Shown here: in pieces, positions 8,401 through 15,588 of the stretch
Position numbering within the stretch: position 1 is the first letter of the stretch
Layout: every line of letters starts with the position of its first letter
NCBI GenBank assembly: GCA_031581145.1
Contig: JAVLBP010000014.1
Span: forward strand, 1-31,283
Origin: UBA8296 sp031581145
Lineage (GTDB): Bacteria; Bacteroidota; Rhodothermia; Balneolales; Balneolaceae
Direction of reading: 5' to 3'
Length of the DNA: 31,283 bases
Notes under the pieces: model-generated
The model's database searches: none
Told to the model about the DNA's origin: nothing
The model's input: the letters and a program-made list of their open reading frames with translations, nothing else
Made by a program: the position numbers and the translations under genes

Positions 8401-8529
8401 GTGGGCTACAGCGATGAATTCTCCAGGATCCCAGAAACTAGTGGTTGGAGCAACCGTCAAAGTGTACACGATAAAGGATCCCAAGAAGGCAATCCCCCCA
8501 AAAAGTTTATGAAGCGTTGAGTTTGTCAA
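5431..8529 (-). CDS. DUF2723 (TMEM260-like) membrane protein, probable glycosyltransferase
   Basis: The 1032-residue protein has about twelve hydrophobic segments in its first 560 residues, then a large soluble part. The first loop carries SFWDPGEFIAVAHGLQVNHPPGAP, the DUF2723 signature resembling the catalytic acidic loop of protein O-mannosyltransferases. NGDNDTFPLWYLQ near residue 590 is a second family hallmark. The C-terminal part has a TPR-like helix pair (FTELSDYYMRSGEIEKAREW) and ends in a Gln/Glu-rich coiled region. Human TMEM260, with the same domain, is a protein O-mannosyltransferase, so glycosylation of exported proteins is plausible; the substrate here is unknown. Length is typical of Bacteroidota homologues. 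A Gly/Ser/Asp-rich insert lies at residues 105-140. The reading begins with TTG at 8529. The gene is followed closely by ybeY. Confidence 0.9.
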   Translation of the reverse strand: MTNSTLHKLFGGIAFLGSFIVYTLTVAPTTSFWDPGEFIAVAHGLQVNHPPGAPFYSLVGRIFSMAIPLPYVALSINMISVLSSALTILFLYWVTVRLLDMFVPSLPGVAEGFDGDVAGGGSAGGNSADDDRAGINSHNPTLISMLGALIGAATFAVTDTFWFNAVEAEVYAPSMFFTGIVVWLALRWSEDADTEYANRWILLIAYMFGLALGVHLLNLLTLFFVALIIYFRKYEFSIVSFLAMVGVAAAAFISIYPITMFNLTDLIDNIGNLTLGLIGPGLYIALVLSLVGFGIWYTHKKKYSLANLAIICYALILVGFSTYFLIFIRAQADPPINENDPSTPSAMVSFLKREQYGSAPLIRGYSYNNATGQIDQSKEVVFPRRHSSQARHLEYYAQFDSDLEYFIKYQINHMYWRYFAWNFIGRDHDVQDAGWNTGFTSSRHEENPAHTAYFFIPLALGLMGMTFHARRDPKRAFSVFALFILTGLAIIVYLNQSPYEPRERDYAYVGSYFAFAIWIGMGAAGLLQALGQAVKGAPAKYGLAALLFLASPVWMGFQNWESHDRSGNYVARDYAWNLLQSVEPNAILFTNGDNDTFPLWYLQEVEGVRTDVRIVCLSLLNTEWYIKQMRDLFSHESRPLPISYDDIQLEQVTGQLSLHQPGQVSIPVDKSLLNRVFTQEPEAQPQEWTGVNSTTANFEHQVQSAVPYSLPVEELDDEVTWNLQGRFAGKDGQGNDRYFLQTQDIMILDILQNNQWLRPVYFANTVSGQSQLGLRDYFQYEGKAFRVVPKRRPGGSFGTLDPEVHEERLNTFKFTEFNNTDVYYNENIRRMMGNYRFAFTELSDYYMRSGEIEKAREWLVKGLEKIPFRDSEDQSLTMTLYTYRLLRAEAYDAAYALAQQAEEELFTLLGYDYEDWLALQDRVIELEDQANEARMKAQINKQREYSAEKQSVEGQVDSKRESLVYNNSVISIVQNVYYVVGQQAQDETLKQEASQKAQGMIDRMNAEFGGQLGLPSSIEQSNAQVRGFNLGI

Positions 8530-8607
8530 GGATTCTCTGAAGTTATTGTTATGTTAAGTGTGCGAATTCGATGATAAACAGTGTAAAATCGATAATCTAA
8601 CGACGAA
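8530..8607. promoter_or_regulatory. Divergent promoter region between DUF2723 and NSS transporter genes
   Basis: This 78-bp AT-rich gap separates two divergent genes and must contain start signals for both. I could not fit a convincing TTTG/TAnnTTTG pair on either strand, so only the position supports this call. Confidence 0.4.
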
Positions 8608-10119
8608 ATGGAAAGGTTATTTTCCAACGAGAGCTCTACAAGATTTCGGTCACGATTAGGATTGATACTAAGCGTGCTCGGTATCGCCGTCGGTACGGGC
8701 AATATATGGCGTTTTCCCCGTATTGTGGCACAAAACTCGACGGTTGAGGGTGGTGGAGGGTTCCTCATTGCGTGGCTGCTGTGCCTATTTTTGTGGTCTA
8801 TTCCATTGATGATTGCCGAATATGGCCTTGGCAAATCGGGTCGCATGGGTGTAATTGGCTCCATTCAAAAAGCGATGGGTGGTCATCATGGCTGGCTTGG
8901 TGGTTTCGTCGCATTTGTTGCCACCGCGATTCTCTTTTATTACAGTGTCGTAACGGCATGGTGTCTGTATTATGTTAGTCAATTGACGTTCGTTGGGCTA
9001 CCACCCACCATGGATGCGGCGATGCAGCAGTGGGACGGGTTTCAAGCGTCCAACTGGCCGGTGGTCTTGCATGGAGTCATTATTGCGGCAGGAAGCTGGA
9101 TTGTCTTTAAGGGGATCGGGACGATTGAACGGGTGAACAAGGTGCTCATCCCCAGTTTATTGCTCATTATTCTGATTGCACTGGTAAGAGCTCTGAGCTT
9201 ACCCAATGCTGGTGAGGGAATTGCCTTTTTGTTTACGCCCGATTTGAGCGTACTCAAAGAGCCAACATTATGGTTGGAAGCGCTCACCCAAAATGCGTGG
9301 GATACGGGTGCTGCTTGGGGGCTCATTCTCACATACGCAGCCTACATGAGAAGCCAGGACTCGGTGGTTCAGTCGGCGTTTATCACCGGAATTGGGAATA
9401 ATATTGTCTCGCTTGTGGCTGCAGGACTCATCTTTTCGACGGTTTTTGGAACGCTTTCCGCGACCCAGACCCACGCCGAAATTGTTGACATCATGAAAAC
9501 CTCCGGACCTGCCTCCACAGGACTCACATTCATTTGGATGCCTCAACTCTTCGAAAAAATGGTGGGGGGACGCTGGTTGGGGTCACTGTTCTTTCTCGGG
9601 CTAACGATGGCTGCGTTTTCTTCGCTGATTTCCATGATCGCTTTGGCGCAACGCGTTTTCAAAGATGTGGGAGCAAAAGCCTCACATGCAGCCTGGGGCG
9701 TCGGCCTTGCAGCGTTTGCCTTTGGTATTCCCTCTGCGGTAAACCTAACCATTTTCGAAAACCAAGATTTTGTGTGGGGGGTTGGCTTAATGGTCTCTGG
9801 GGCGATCATTGCGTTTGCTGTGAATCGCCAATCAGCCAAGGAATTCTATGACCAGCATGTCCATATATCGGGCAGATCACGCCTGCGAAGGATATGGGTG
9901 TTTTTTATCAAATGGGTCATCCCCATCGAAATCGCCACCCTTCTTATTTGGTGGCTAACCCGGACGATTTTTGTCTATGCCCCCGATACGTGGTACAACC
10001 CTCTGGACCCATTCTCCTTAGCCACAGTGCTGGGACAGTGGGCCGTCGCGGCATGTTTGCTCTATTTATTCCGTCGTCGGCTTGAACCCAAGAGCCGCGG
10101 AGTTGATGCAGAAGCGTGA
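8608..10119 (+). CDS. Na+-dependent transporter, neurotransmitter:sodium symporter (SNF/NSS) family
   Basis: The 503-residue inner-membrane protein has the NSS signature LGIAVGTGNIWRFPR at about residues 23-37. This corresponds to the broken first helix that binds Na+ and substrate in LeuT (NAVGLGNFLRFP). About twelve hydrophobic segments follow, matching the LeuT fold, and the length is normal for bacterial members. Members import amino acids or related amines with sodium. The specificity cannot be read from the sequence. The transporter is divergent from the DUF2723 operon. Its last 54 bp overlap the convergent msrB gene, and no terminator is visible. Confidence 0.94.
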   Translation: MERLFSNESSTRFRSRLGLILSVLGIAVGTGNIWRFPRIVAQNSTVEGGGGFLIAWLLCLFLWSIPLMIAEYGLGKSGRMGVIGSIQKAMGGHHGWLGGFVAFVATAILFYYSVVTAWCLYYVSQLTFVGLPPTMDAAMQQWDGFQASNWPVVLHGVIIAAGSWIVFKGIGTIERVNKVLIPSLLLIILIALVRALSLPNAGEGIAFLFTPDLSVLKEPTLWLEALTQNAWDTGAAWGLILTYAAYMRSQDSVVQSAFITGIGNNIVSLVAAGLIFSTVFGTLSATQTHAEIVDIMKTSGPASTGLTFIWMPQLFEKMVGGRWLGSLFFLGLTMAAFSSLISMIALAQRVFKDVGAKASHAAWGVGLAAFAFGIPSAVNLTIFENQDFVWGVGLMVSGAIIAFAVNRQSAKEFYDQHVHISGRSRLRRIWVFFIKWVIPIEIATLLIWWLTRTIFVYAPDTWYNPLDPFSLATVLGQWAVAACLLYLFRRRLEPKSRGVDAEA

Positions 10120-10494
10120 CCCTGTGGGGGCGGGTCCGTCTGGGAAGACATGCCCCAAATGGCCGTTGCATGACGCGCAGGTAACCTCCACACGAACCAT
10201 TCCGTGCGACGTATCGGTGTGTTGCTCGATTTTGGCGGGGTCTACGGCATCCCAAAAAGCGGGCCAGCCAGATCCTGAATCATACTTGGTTTCACTGCTA
10301 AAAAGCTCCTCACCGCAGCCGGCGCAGACGTACGTCCCATTGTCTTTATGGTGAACGTAGGCATTTCGATGGGGTGGTTCTGTGCCAGCTTTCCGCAGGA
10401 TTCGATATTGCTCAGGGGTCAGATGCTCACGCCATTCGGCGTCTGTCATCGATTTGGGATCTTTTGGGGGGCTCTGGTCTTTTTGGCGACTCAT
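10066..10494 (-). CDS. msrB: Peptide-methionine (R)-S-oxide reductase MsrB
   Basis: The 142-residue protein reduces the R form of methionine sulfoxide in proteins. It has both zinc-binding CxxC pairs (C57-AG-C60 and C106-AS-C109), the SGSGWPAFW stretch, GHLGHVFPDGP, and the catalytic cysteine C129 in RFCINSAAL. No signal peptide or fused MsrA is present, so it is a stand-alone cytoplasmic enzyme. Its 3' end overlaps the convergent NSS transporter by 54 bp. It lies 105 bp after the LolC/E-type permease on the same strand, so it may have its own promoter. Its start region carries a 14-bp direct duplication that creates a tiny upstream frame overlapping the msrB ATG. Confidence 0.97.
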   Translation of the reverse strand: MSRQKDQSPPKDPKSMTDAEWREHLTPEQYRILRKAGTEPPHRNAYVHHKDNGTYVCAGCGEELFSSETKYDSGSGWPAFWDAVDPAKIEQHTDTSHGMVRVEVTCASCNGHLGHVFPDGPAPTGSRFCINSAALGFKPTTE

Positions 10495-10518
10495 ATCTTT
10501 TGTTGACTCATATCTTTT
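10488..10518 (-). repeat. 14-bp direct repeat over the msrB start
   Basis: The 14-mer gactcatatctttt occurs at 10488-10501 and 10505-10518, three bases apart. Each copy contains an ATG on the minus strand. The inner one starts msrB. Confidence 0.85.
10491..10511 (-). promoter_or_regulatory. Possible six-codon leader frame overlapping msrB start
   Basis: The outer ATG (10509-10511) reads MSQQKI and stops at a TGA (10491-10493) that overlaps the msrB ATG (10492-10494) as ATGA. An AGGA-containing stretch lies just upstream of the outer ATG. It could couple translation to msrB or be a neutral by-product of the 14-bp duplication. Confidence 0.3.
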
Positions 10519-10599
10519 TGGAGGTCCTATATTCGGAATTAGGTGCTTATTGCCATCTTACTGCTGTGATTTTACTGTTGGAATGTACCCGCTGCAACA

Positions 10600-12039
10600 T
10601 TACTGCTGAAAGCGCAATGTCGCGGTGGGATCGACCTTTGAGGCAATGGTTGCTGGAATCCAACTTGCGAGCATCGATAAACCCAACGTCGAGACAATAA
10701 CAATCACACCATCCAAAACCGTGGGAACAAGAGGCATCGTTTCCATGTAATAGCTTTCTACGGGAAGTGTAATGATCCCCGTCGACCATTGAATTCCATG
10801 AATAACGGCAGTCAGCACCGCCGCCCCTGCAAGTCCTAGCAATGCCACGCGAAGCCCCTCTGTAATAAAGTAGACTCGCAACTGCGCTTGAGGCATTCCC
10901 AAAACTCTGAGTACAGCGATAGCCTGAGTGCGTTCTAGGACCATCATCATGACGGCACCCACCAAATTAAACGCAGCAATCAAAACCAAAAACGTGATCA
11001 CCAAAGGAATGGTTTGCTCTTGGAGCTCAATCCATGCAAACAACGATCGCCACCGTTGGTAGACACTTTCCACAACAAACGTATAGGGTAGAGCCCCCAA
11101 AATGGCGTCTTGCAAACTGGAGAGATCTTCTGGCGAAGCACGCTCGATATTAAGGGCAAGTCCTGTCCCTGTGAGGTCCGAAGCCCCCACAAACGCTTGG
11201 GTTGCATCCAGTGGCGCCATGATCAATCCATCATCAAGAGGTGCTATACCCGTAGATAAGACCCCACAAAGCCGGAACACTCCAATAGTGGGTAAATCTT
11301 GCCCAACGGAGGCCATGTCAAGCCGCAAAAGACGACCCGTTTGCCCTGTGATGATACCTAATTCTTGGGCTAAGCCTTGGCCGAGCCATACCGGTAGGGG
11401 TCGTTGTTGGGTTGTCGTTGCTGAGCGTTGTTGTACCGTTTGCTTTATTTGCTCTACTCGCTCTATTCGCTCAGCATCATTCCCTCTAGCTTCATTCCCT
11501 CTAGCTTCATTCCCTTTAGCTTTATTTCCTCTAGCTTCATTCCCACTAGCTTTATTCCACGCTACCTCACCACACCTCTCGTCCTGGACAAAGGGGAGTA
11601 ATGGGTCAAACTGCTCCCTTTCAACCCCTCGCAACAATCCCCCGGTGACTTGTCCTTGATGCTGAATCATCACCTGTTCGTCTAGTATGACCGACAGGCT
11701 CGACATGGAGTCGGTCAGATGTGTTGTTTGCCTCCCTGAATCACTCCACTGATCCCCTGCCACGGTCCTTATCCTCTGGAGCAGGGTGTCTGATCGGGTG
11801 AATGTTTCCCCACTAGCCAATGAAATTGTCAATTCAGGGGCAAACTCGACGGTTTTTTCCGAGATTACCGTCGAAAACCCACGCACAACAGATAACGTAA
11901 TCCACAAGGCTGTAGCCCCCACCAGAATCCCCAAGACAGCGGTCCCTTTAACAAAGGAGCCAAACCCACGTCCCTGATTCAACCGAGAGGATAAAAACGT
12001 GTACAGCGCCCAAGCATTCGATGGTTTGCGCTGCGGCAT
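10600..12039 (-). CDS. LolC/LolE-type ABC transporter permease (FtsX family)
   Basis: The 479-residue protein has the LolC/E layout. There is one N-terminal membrane helix (about residues 25-52, KGTAVLGILVGATALWITLSVVRG split over the segment). A large periplasmic domain follows, then three C-terminal helices of an FtsX-like permease (IPLVITFLVLIAAFNLVGAVMMM; the AQLRVYFITEGLRVALLGLAGA region; VLDGVIVIVSTLGLSMLASW). LolC/E permeases pull mature lipoproteins out of the inner membrane for delivery to the outer membrane. The cell must do this for the SusD lipoproteins encoded later in the window. No ATPase gene (LolD) is adjacent. The protein is longer than the usual 400 or so residues because of a five-residue repeat insert in the periplasmic domain. 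It starts 2 bp after lysS. Confidence 0.88.
   Translation of the reverse strand: MPQRKPSNAWALYTFLSSRLNQGRGFGSFVKGTAVLGILVGATALWITLSVVRGFSTVISEKTVEFAPELTISLASGETFTRSDTLLQRIRTVAGDQWSDSGRQTTHLTDSMSSLSVILDEQVMIQHQGQVTGGLLRGVEREQFDPLLPFVQDERCGEVAWNKASGNEARGNKAKGNEARGNEARGNDAERIERVEQIKQTVQQRSATTTQQRPLPVWLGQGLAQELGIITGQTGRLLRLDMASVGQDLPTIGVFRLCGVLSTGIAPLDDGLIMAPLDATQAFVGASDLTGTGLALNIERASPEDLSSLQDAILGALPYTFVVESVYQRWRSLFAWIELQEQTIPLVITFLVLIAAFNLVGAVMMMVLERTQAIAVLRVLGMPQAQLRVYFITEGLRVALLGLAGAAVLTAVIHGIQWSTGIITLPVESYYMETMPLVPTVLDGVIVIVSTLGLSMLASWIPATIASKVDPTATLRFQQ
11478..11557 (-). repeat. Five 15-bp in-frame repeats inside the LolC/E permease
   Basis: On the plus strand, units of TCATTCCCTCTAGCT start at 11478, 11493, 11508, 11523 and 11538, with one to three changes each and a decayed sixth. 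They encode a GNEAR/GNKAK/GNKAS-type five-residue repeat at about residues 161-187, within the periplasmic domain. A Glu/Arg/Gln-rich tract follows. Confidence 0.9.
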
Positions 12040-12041
12040 GA

Positions 12042-13625
12042 TTACTCAGGCCTCATTTGAGGAAAAAACAGCACATCGCGAATCGATTCTGAATCGGTCA
12101 GTATCATCGCAAGTCGGTCAATTCCCACCCCGAGACCCGCTGTTGGAGGCATGCCGTACTCAAGTGCCCGTAAGAAATCTTCATCGATTTGCATCGCCTC
12201 CTCGTTGCCGGCTGTACGTTGACGCGCTTGTTCTTCGAGCCGTTCACTCTGGTCGATGGGGTCATTGAGCTCAGAAAACGCATTGGCAATCTCTTTACCG
12301 TTGCAAATGGCCTCAAACCGCTCCACAAGGGCAGGATTATCGGGGTGACGCTTGGCCAATGGACTCATTTCGACAGGATAATCGGTTATGAATGTCGGTT
12401 GAAAAAGCCCTGGCTCGATAAGCTCACCAAACAATTCATCCAACACTGTCGCTCGGCTGTCATCTGCCTCCACGGAGACCCCTTTTGACTTGGCAAGGGC
12501 GACCAGCGCCGCATCATCCATGGTGGAGACGTCCTCGCCTACAGCCTCAGCAATGGCCGTAAGCATAGGGATGCGTTTCCATGGTCGTGTAAAATCGATG
12601 ATTCCTGCCTTGGTTTGTACCTTCGGCGAGCCATGCAGCGCAATCGCTACCGCTTCAATCATCTCTTCGGTAAACTCCATCATCCAATGGTAGTCTTTGT
12701 AGGCGACGTACAACTCCACCTGCGTAAACTCAGGATTATGGAATCTACTCAATCCCTCATTGCGAAAATCCTTCGAAAACTCATACACACCGTCAAATCC
12801 ACCCACAATTAACCGCTTGAGATACAGCTCATTGGCGATACGTAAATATAAATCCATATCGAGCGTGTTGTGATGGGTCACAAAAGGACGAGCAGAGGCA
12901 CCTCCATACACAGGTTGCAAAATGGGCGTCTCGACCTCTAGATAATCCCGTTGGTTCATGAATTCTCGCATCACTTGGACCATCTGTGTACGCTTGCGGA
13001 ACACCTCTCGGACGTCAGGATTCACGATTAAATCGACATAGCGTTGTCTGTAGCGCAATTCTTTGTCGCTAAAGGCATCATACACCACTTTTTGACCATC
13101 CTCTTGCTCCACTTCTTTGGCAATGGGAATCGTGCGAACAGCCTTGGATAGCATCTCAAAGTGAAGTGCATGGACAGTGAGCTCACCCATCTTTGTCCGG
13201 AAAACAAAGCCTTCAATCCCAACGATATCACCGATATCGGTAAGCTTCTTAAATACCTCATTAAACTGCCCCTCGGGGAGGTCATCACGCCGGATGTAAA
13301 CTTGAAGAACACCCGTGGAGTCTTGAAGATTGAAAAAAGCCGCTTTACCCATAATGCGTCGCGTCATCACACGCCCCGCAATGCGTACTTTTTGCCCCTC
13401 TTCTACGGGCTCTGCAATCATCGAATCGCCAGCCTCATGAATGGCATGTGTTTGATGCGTCACCTCAAATGACGTTGGGTAAGGATTGACCCCTTGCTCG
13501 CGTAATTGCGATACCTTATCGATTCGAATGGCACGCAACTCCTGTTGACTCGTGCCCTCTTGAGGTTGAGAGGAGGATCCGTCAGCTGGTTTGTTGTACA
13601 GTAGTTGATTGGATGTTGAACCCAT
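12042..13625 (-). CDS. lysS: Lysyl-tRNA synthetase, class II
   Basis: The 527-residue protein charges tRNA-Lys. An OB-fold anticodon-binding domain spans about residues 75-165 (VRIAGRVMTRRIMGKAAFFNLQD). The class II catalytic core follows, with motif 1 around residues 213-240, motif 2 FRNEGLSRFHNPEFTQVE at 287-304, and motif 3 GLGVGIDRL about 20 residues before the end. All signature residues are present. A Ser/Gln-rich tail of about 30 residues at the N-terminus is not part of the core fold and varies among homologues. It is the first gene of a minus-strand pair with the LolC/E permease, 2 bp apart. A 61-bp gap separates it from the divergent DUF2520 gene. Confidence 0.98.
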   Translation of the reverse strand: MGSTSNQLLYNKPADGSSSQPQEGTSQQELRAIRIDKVSQLREQGVNPYPTSFEVTHQTHAIHEAGDSMIAEPVEEGQKVRIAGRVMTRRIMGKAAFFNLQDSTGVLQVYIRRDDLPEGQFNEVFKKLTDIGDIVGIEGFVFRTKMGELTVHALHFEMLSKAVRTIPIAKEVEQEDGQKVVYDAFSDKELRYRQRYVDLIVNPDVREVFRKRTQMVQVMREFMNQRDYLEVETPILQPVYGGASARPFVTHHNTLDMDLYLRIANELYLKRLIVGGFDGVYEFSKDFRNEGLSRFHNPEFTQVELYVAYKDYHWMMEFTEEMIEAVAIALHGSPKVQTKAGIIDFTRPWKRIPMLTAIAEAVGEDVSTMDDAALVALAKSKGVSVEADDSRATVLDELFGELIEPGLFQPTFITDYPVEMSPLAKRHPDNPALVERFEAICNGKEIANAFSELNDPIDQSERLEEQARQRTAGNEEAMQIDEDFLRALEYGMPPTAGLGVGIDRLAMILTDSESIRDVLFFPQMRPE

Positions 13626-13686
13626 AGAAAGTTTTGAGGTAAAACTGAGCGATTAATAAGCAAAATATGCATTTTCAAACTCTAGA

Positions 13687-14712
13687 ATGAGTTCGATCCA
13701 CACATCCATGAAAACAGACGAGCCAATGACGATTTCGATAGTCGGCAAAGGGGCTGTGGGAACAGCACTGGCTAATCAGTGCGCATCAAAAGGAGTCGAG
13801 GTACGTTTTGTGCGAATCCTTGGGGAACCGGTCAATGAGGCATCAAAACAGTGGTCATCAAACCAGGCGGGACCAAACCAGGAGGCATTAAACCAACACT
13901 CGTCCAAACACGACGTACCTACAGAATATTCACTTGATGCTTGGCTCAACGATCTTTCTCAACAGAGACCGCAAAAGCATTGGGTCATCCTTGCAGTGCC
14001 TGATGACGCGATAATGCCAACAGTGGACAGGATCCTAAAAGGCTGGCAATCCATCTCAGACGAGCCCTTAACATCAGCTATGGATGCCATCGCTCATACT
14101 TCAGGGGGGCGTTCAAGTGAAGATTTCCAACATTTTCAGGATCAGGGGATCTTCACAGCATCTATGCACCCCATTCAGACGTTCCATAAATCGGCCGAAG
14201 AACCGAATCTTCATCCTGGATTCCATGAACAGGTCAATCCCTTTGACTCCATCAATATTACACTCGAAGGGGATGCTCCATTTCTGCCACAGCTTACACA
14301 CTTTTGCCAGCAGATTCTTGATGCACACCCGATCGACGTTACCCGTACCCAGAAGCAGCAAATCCATGCAGCGGCGGTGCTGGCATCCAACTATTTATTT
14401 CCCAACCTATCCTTAGCCTCGACATACCTTCAAGATGCCGGGCTTTCGCCTACGTTACTCGAACCATTAGCGTCACAAACGGTTCAAGCGGCCCTTCATC
14501 AAGGACTAGCCGCGATATCAGGTCCTGTGGCTCGACTCGATTACCAGACGATTCGGCGTAATATGGACGTCCTGAGCTCACATTCAGCTACCAAGCAACG
14601 ATACATTGACGAGTCAATAATTCTGGTGAACCAACTCCTTGAATCTGGGCATTATGACGGTAAACGTGAACAAGCTCAAGACTTGCTCAAGATGCTTCAT
14701 GCTGAGCGTTGA
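13687..14712 (+). CDS. Rossmann-like and DUF2520 domain protein
   Basis: The 341-residue protein begins with a Rossmann nucleotide-binding motif (ISIVGKGAVGTALANQCASKG, about residues 17-37). It ends with a helical DUF2520 domain showing HAAAVLASNYLF and GLAAISGPVARLDYQTIRRN. The architecture resembles 6-phosphogluconate-dehydrogenase-like and pyrroline-carboxylate-reductase-like NAD(P) enzymes; the reaction is not known to me. Residues 51-75 are a run of five-residue Asn/Gln-rich repeats (EASKQ, WSSNQ, AGPNQ, EALNQ, HSSKH) that interrupts the Rossmann fold. The gene is followed after 22 bp by an alkyltransferase-like gene and then queD/queE/SDR on the same strand. It is divergent from lysS. 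Confidence 0.88.
   Translation: MSSIHTSMKTDEPMTISIVGKGAVGTALANQCASKGVEVRFVRILGEPVNEASKQWSSNQAGPNQEALNQHSSKHDVPTEYSLDAWLNDLSQQRPQKHWVILAVPDDAIMPTVDRILKGWQSISDEPLTSAMDAIAHTSGGRSSEDFQHFQDQGIFTASMHPIQTFHKSAEEPNLHPGFHEQVNPFDSINITLEGDAPFLPQLTHFCQQILDAHPIDVTRTQKQQIHAAAVLASNYLFPNLSLASTYLQDAGLSPTLLEPLASQTVQAALHQGLAAISGPVARLDYQTIRRNMDVLSSHSATKQRYIDESIILVNQLLESGHYDGKREQAQDLLKMLHAER
13837..13911 (+). repeat. Five 15-bp in-frame repeats inside the DUF2520 gene
   Basis: Degenerate 15-bp units start at 13837, 13852, 13867, 13882 and 13897. They are in frame and share a core like NNNNCATCAAACCAG. They encode EASKQ-WSSNQ-AGPNQ-EALNQ-HSSKH within the Rossmann domain. Confidence 0.8.
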
Positions 14713-14734
14713 GTTTTATTTTTAAAATCCCATC

Positions 14735-15085
14735 ATGCCAGCTATATCGGATACCTACGAGCGAATCTACCGTCTTGTGCAACAAGTCCCTAGTGGGAAT
14801 GTGACGACGTATGGCGCGATTGCTAGGCGCGTAGGAGCAGTATCAAAGGCCAGGCTCGTGGGGTATGCACTCAACAAATTGCTTACCATGCCCCCAGGAT
14901 CCACATTCACAGATTTAACTGTGCCAGCGCATCGAGTGGTGAACCGTTTAGGGCAATGTACTGGTCGTCGATTTTTTCCTGGCGATTCCATGATTGAGCG
15001 ACTGCAGCAGGAAGGGGTTACCTTCGTCCAGGAAGATAAAGTGGATTTTGAAAATCATTATTGGGACGACTTTCGAGAAGGCTAG
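14735..15085 (+). CDS. Alkyltransferase-like (ATL) MGMT-family DNA-binding protein
   Basis: The 116-residue protein is the C-terminal methyltransferase domain of O6-alkylguanine transferases on its own. It keeps VPSGNVTTYGAIARRVG and the arginine finger region SKARLVGYAL. The catalytic PCHR motif reads P64-A65-H66-R67, so the alkyl-accepting cysteine is missing. Proteins of this kind (ATL) bind O6-alkylguanine without repairing it and hand the lesion to nucleotide excision repair. The change to Ala is a family trait rather than a defect. The gene lies between the DUF2520 and queD genes, with a 119-bp gap before queD. No other repair gene is adjacent. Confidence 0.93.
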   Translation: MPAISDTYERIYRLVQQVPSGNVTTYGAIARRVGAVSKARLVGYALNKLLTMPPGSTFTDLTVPAHRVVNRLGQCTGRRFFPGDSMIERLQQEGVTFVQEDKVDFENHYWDDFREG

Positions 15086-15204
15086 CCGTAACACAATCAA
15101 CACCACTACCTCGCAATCCAGCAATTCACAGCCCAACTATTCATTCTGTGAAGAATCCGACGTACCTTTAGACCTACTAATAGTCCGACTAAAATTATTA
15201 GCTC

Positions 15205-15588
15205 ATGCCGACCTGGACTCTACATACCGTTTTCACCTTTGATGCCGCTCATTACATAGAGGGGTATGACGGAAAATGTGCCAACATGCATGGCCACACT
15301 TACAAGGTGCAAATGTCTGCAAAGAGTTCAACGTTACACCCTTCCAAATACCTTCCTACAGCCGATATGGTGTGTGATTTTAAAGAGTTGAAATGGCCTG
15401 CCACGGGCACCGAGAAAGGAGGGTTTGATCATGGGCTGCTAAATGATCTAATGGAAAGCGCCACGACCGCTGAGAGGCTTGCTGAACTCATTCACTCGCG
15501 TACTATGGAACGGATTCCATCATCCATTCACCTTACTGTCACTGTATGGGAAACACCCACAAGTTGGGTTGAATATACCGATGAGTAA
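15205..15588 (+). CDS. queD: 6-carboxytetrahydropterin synthase QueD
   Basis: The 127-residue enzyme converts dihydroneopterin triphosphate to 6-carboxy-5,6,7,8-tetrahydropterin, an early step toward the tRNA base queuosine. Zinc ligands are visible as His16 (FDAAH) and His29/His31 (C25-ANM-HGH). Catalytic Cys25, the Asp75-His76 pair in FDHGLLND and a C-terminal Glu116 are also present. Size is normal for the family. The next gene, queE, starts inside its last codons (8-bp overlap), so the two are probably translationally coupled. The two enzymes act consecutively. Confidence 0.95.
   Translation: MPTWTLHTVFTFDAAHYIEGYDGKCANMHGHTYKVQMSAKSSTLHPSKYLPTADMVCDFKELKWPATGTEKGGFDHGLLNDLMESATTAERLAELIHSRTMERIPSSIHLTVTVWETPTSWVEYTDE

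Noticed and set aside
14735..15085. Broken O6-methylguanine methyltransferase
   Set aside because: The missing catalytic Cys (PAHR for PCHR) with the rest intact defines functional ATL proteins. The frame is not damaged.
15086..15204. Small gene or riboswitch upstream of queD
   Set aside because: A preQ1 riboswitch would fit the context, but I see no matching stem-loop or conserved tail in this 119-bp stretch.
15479..15580. Longer queE reading from 15479
   Set aside because: The extra 34 residues lie wholly inside queD in another frame and lack family similarity. The ATG at 15581 gives the normal N-terminus.
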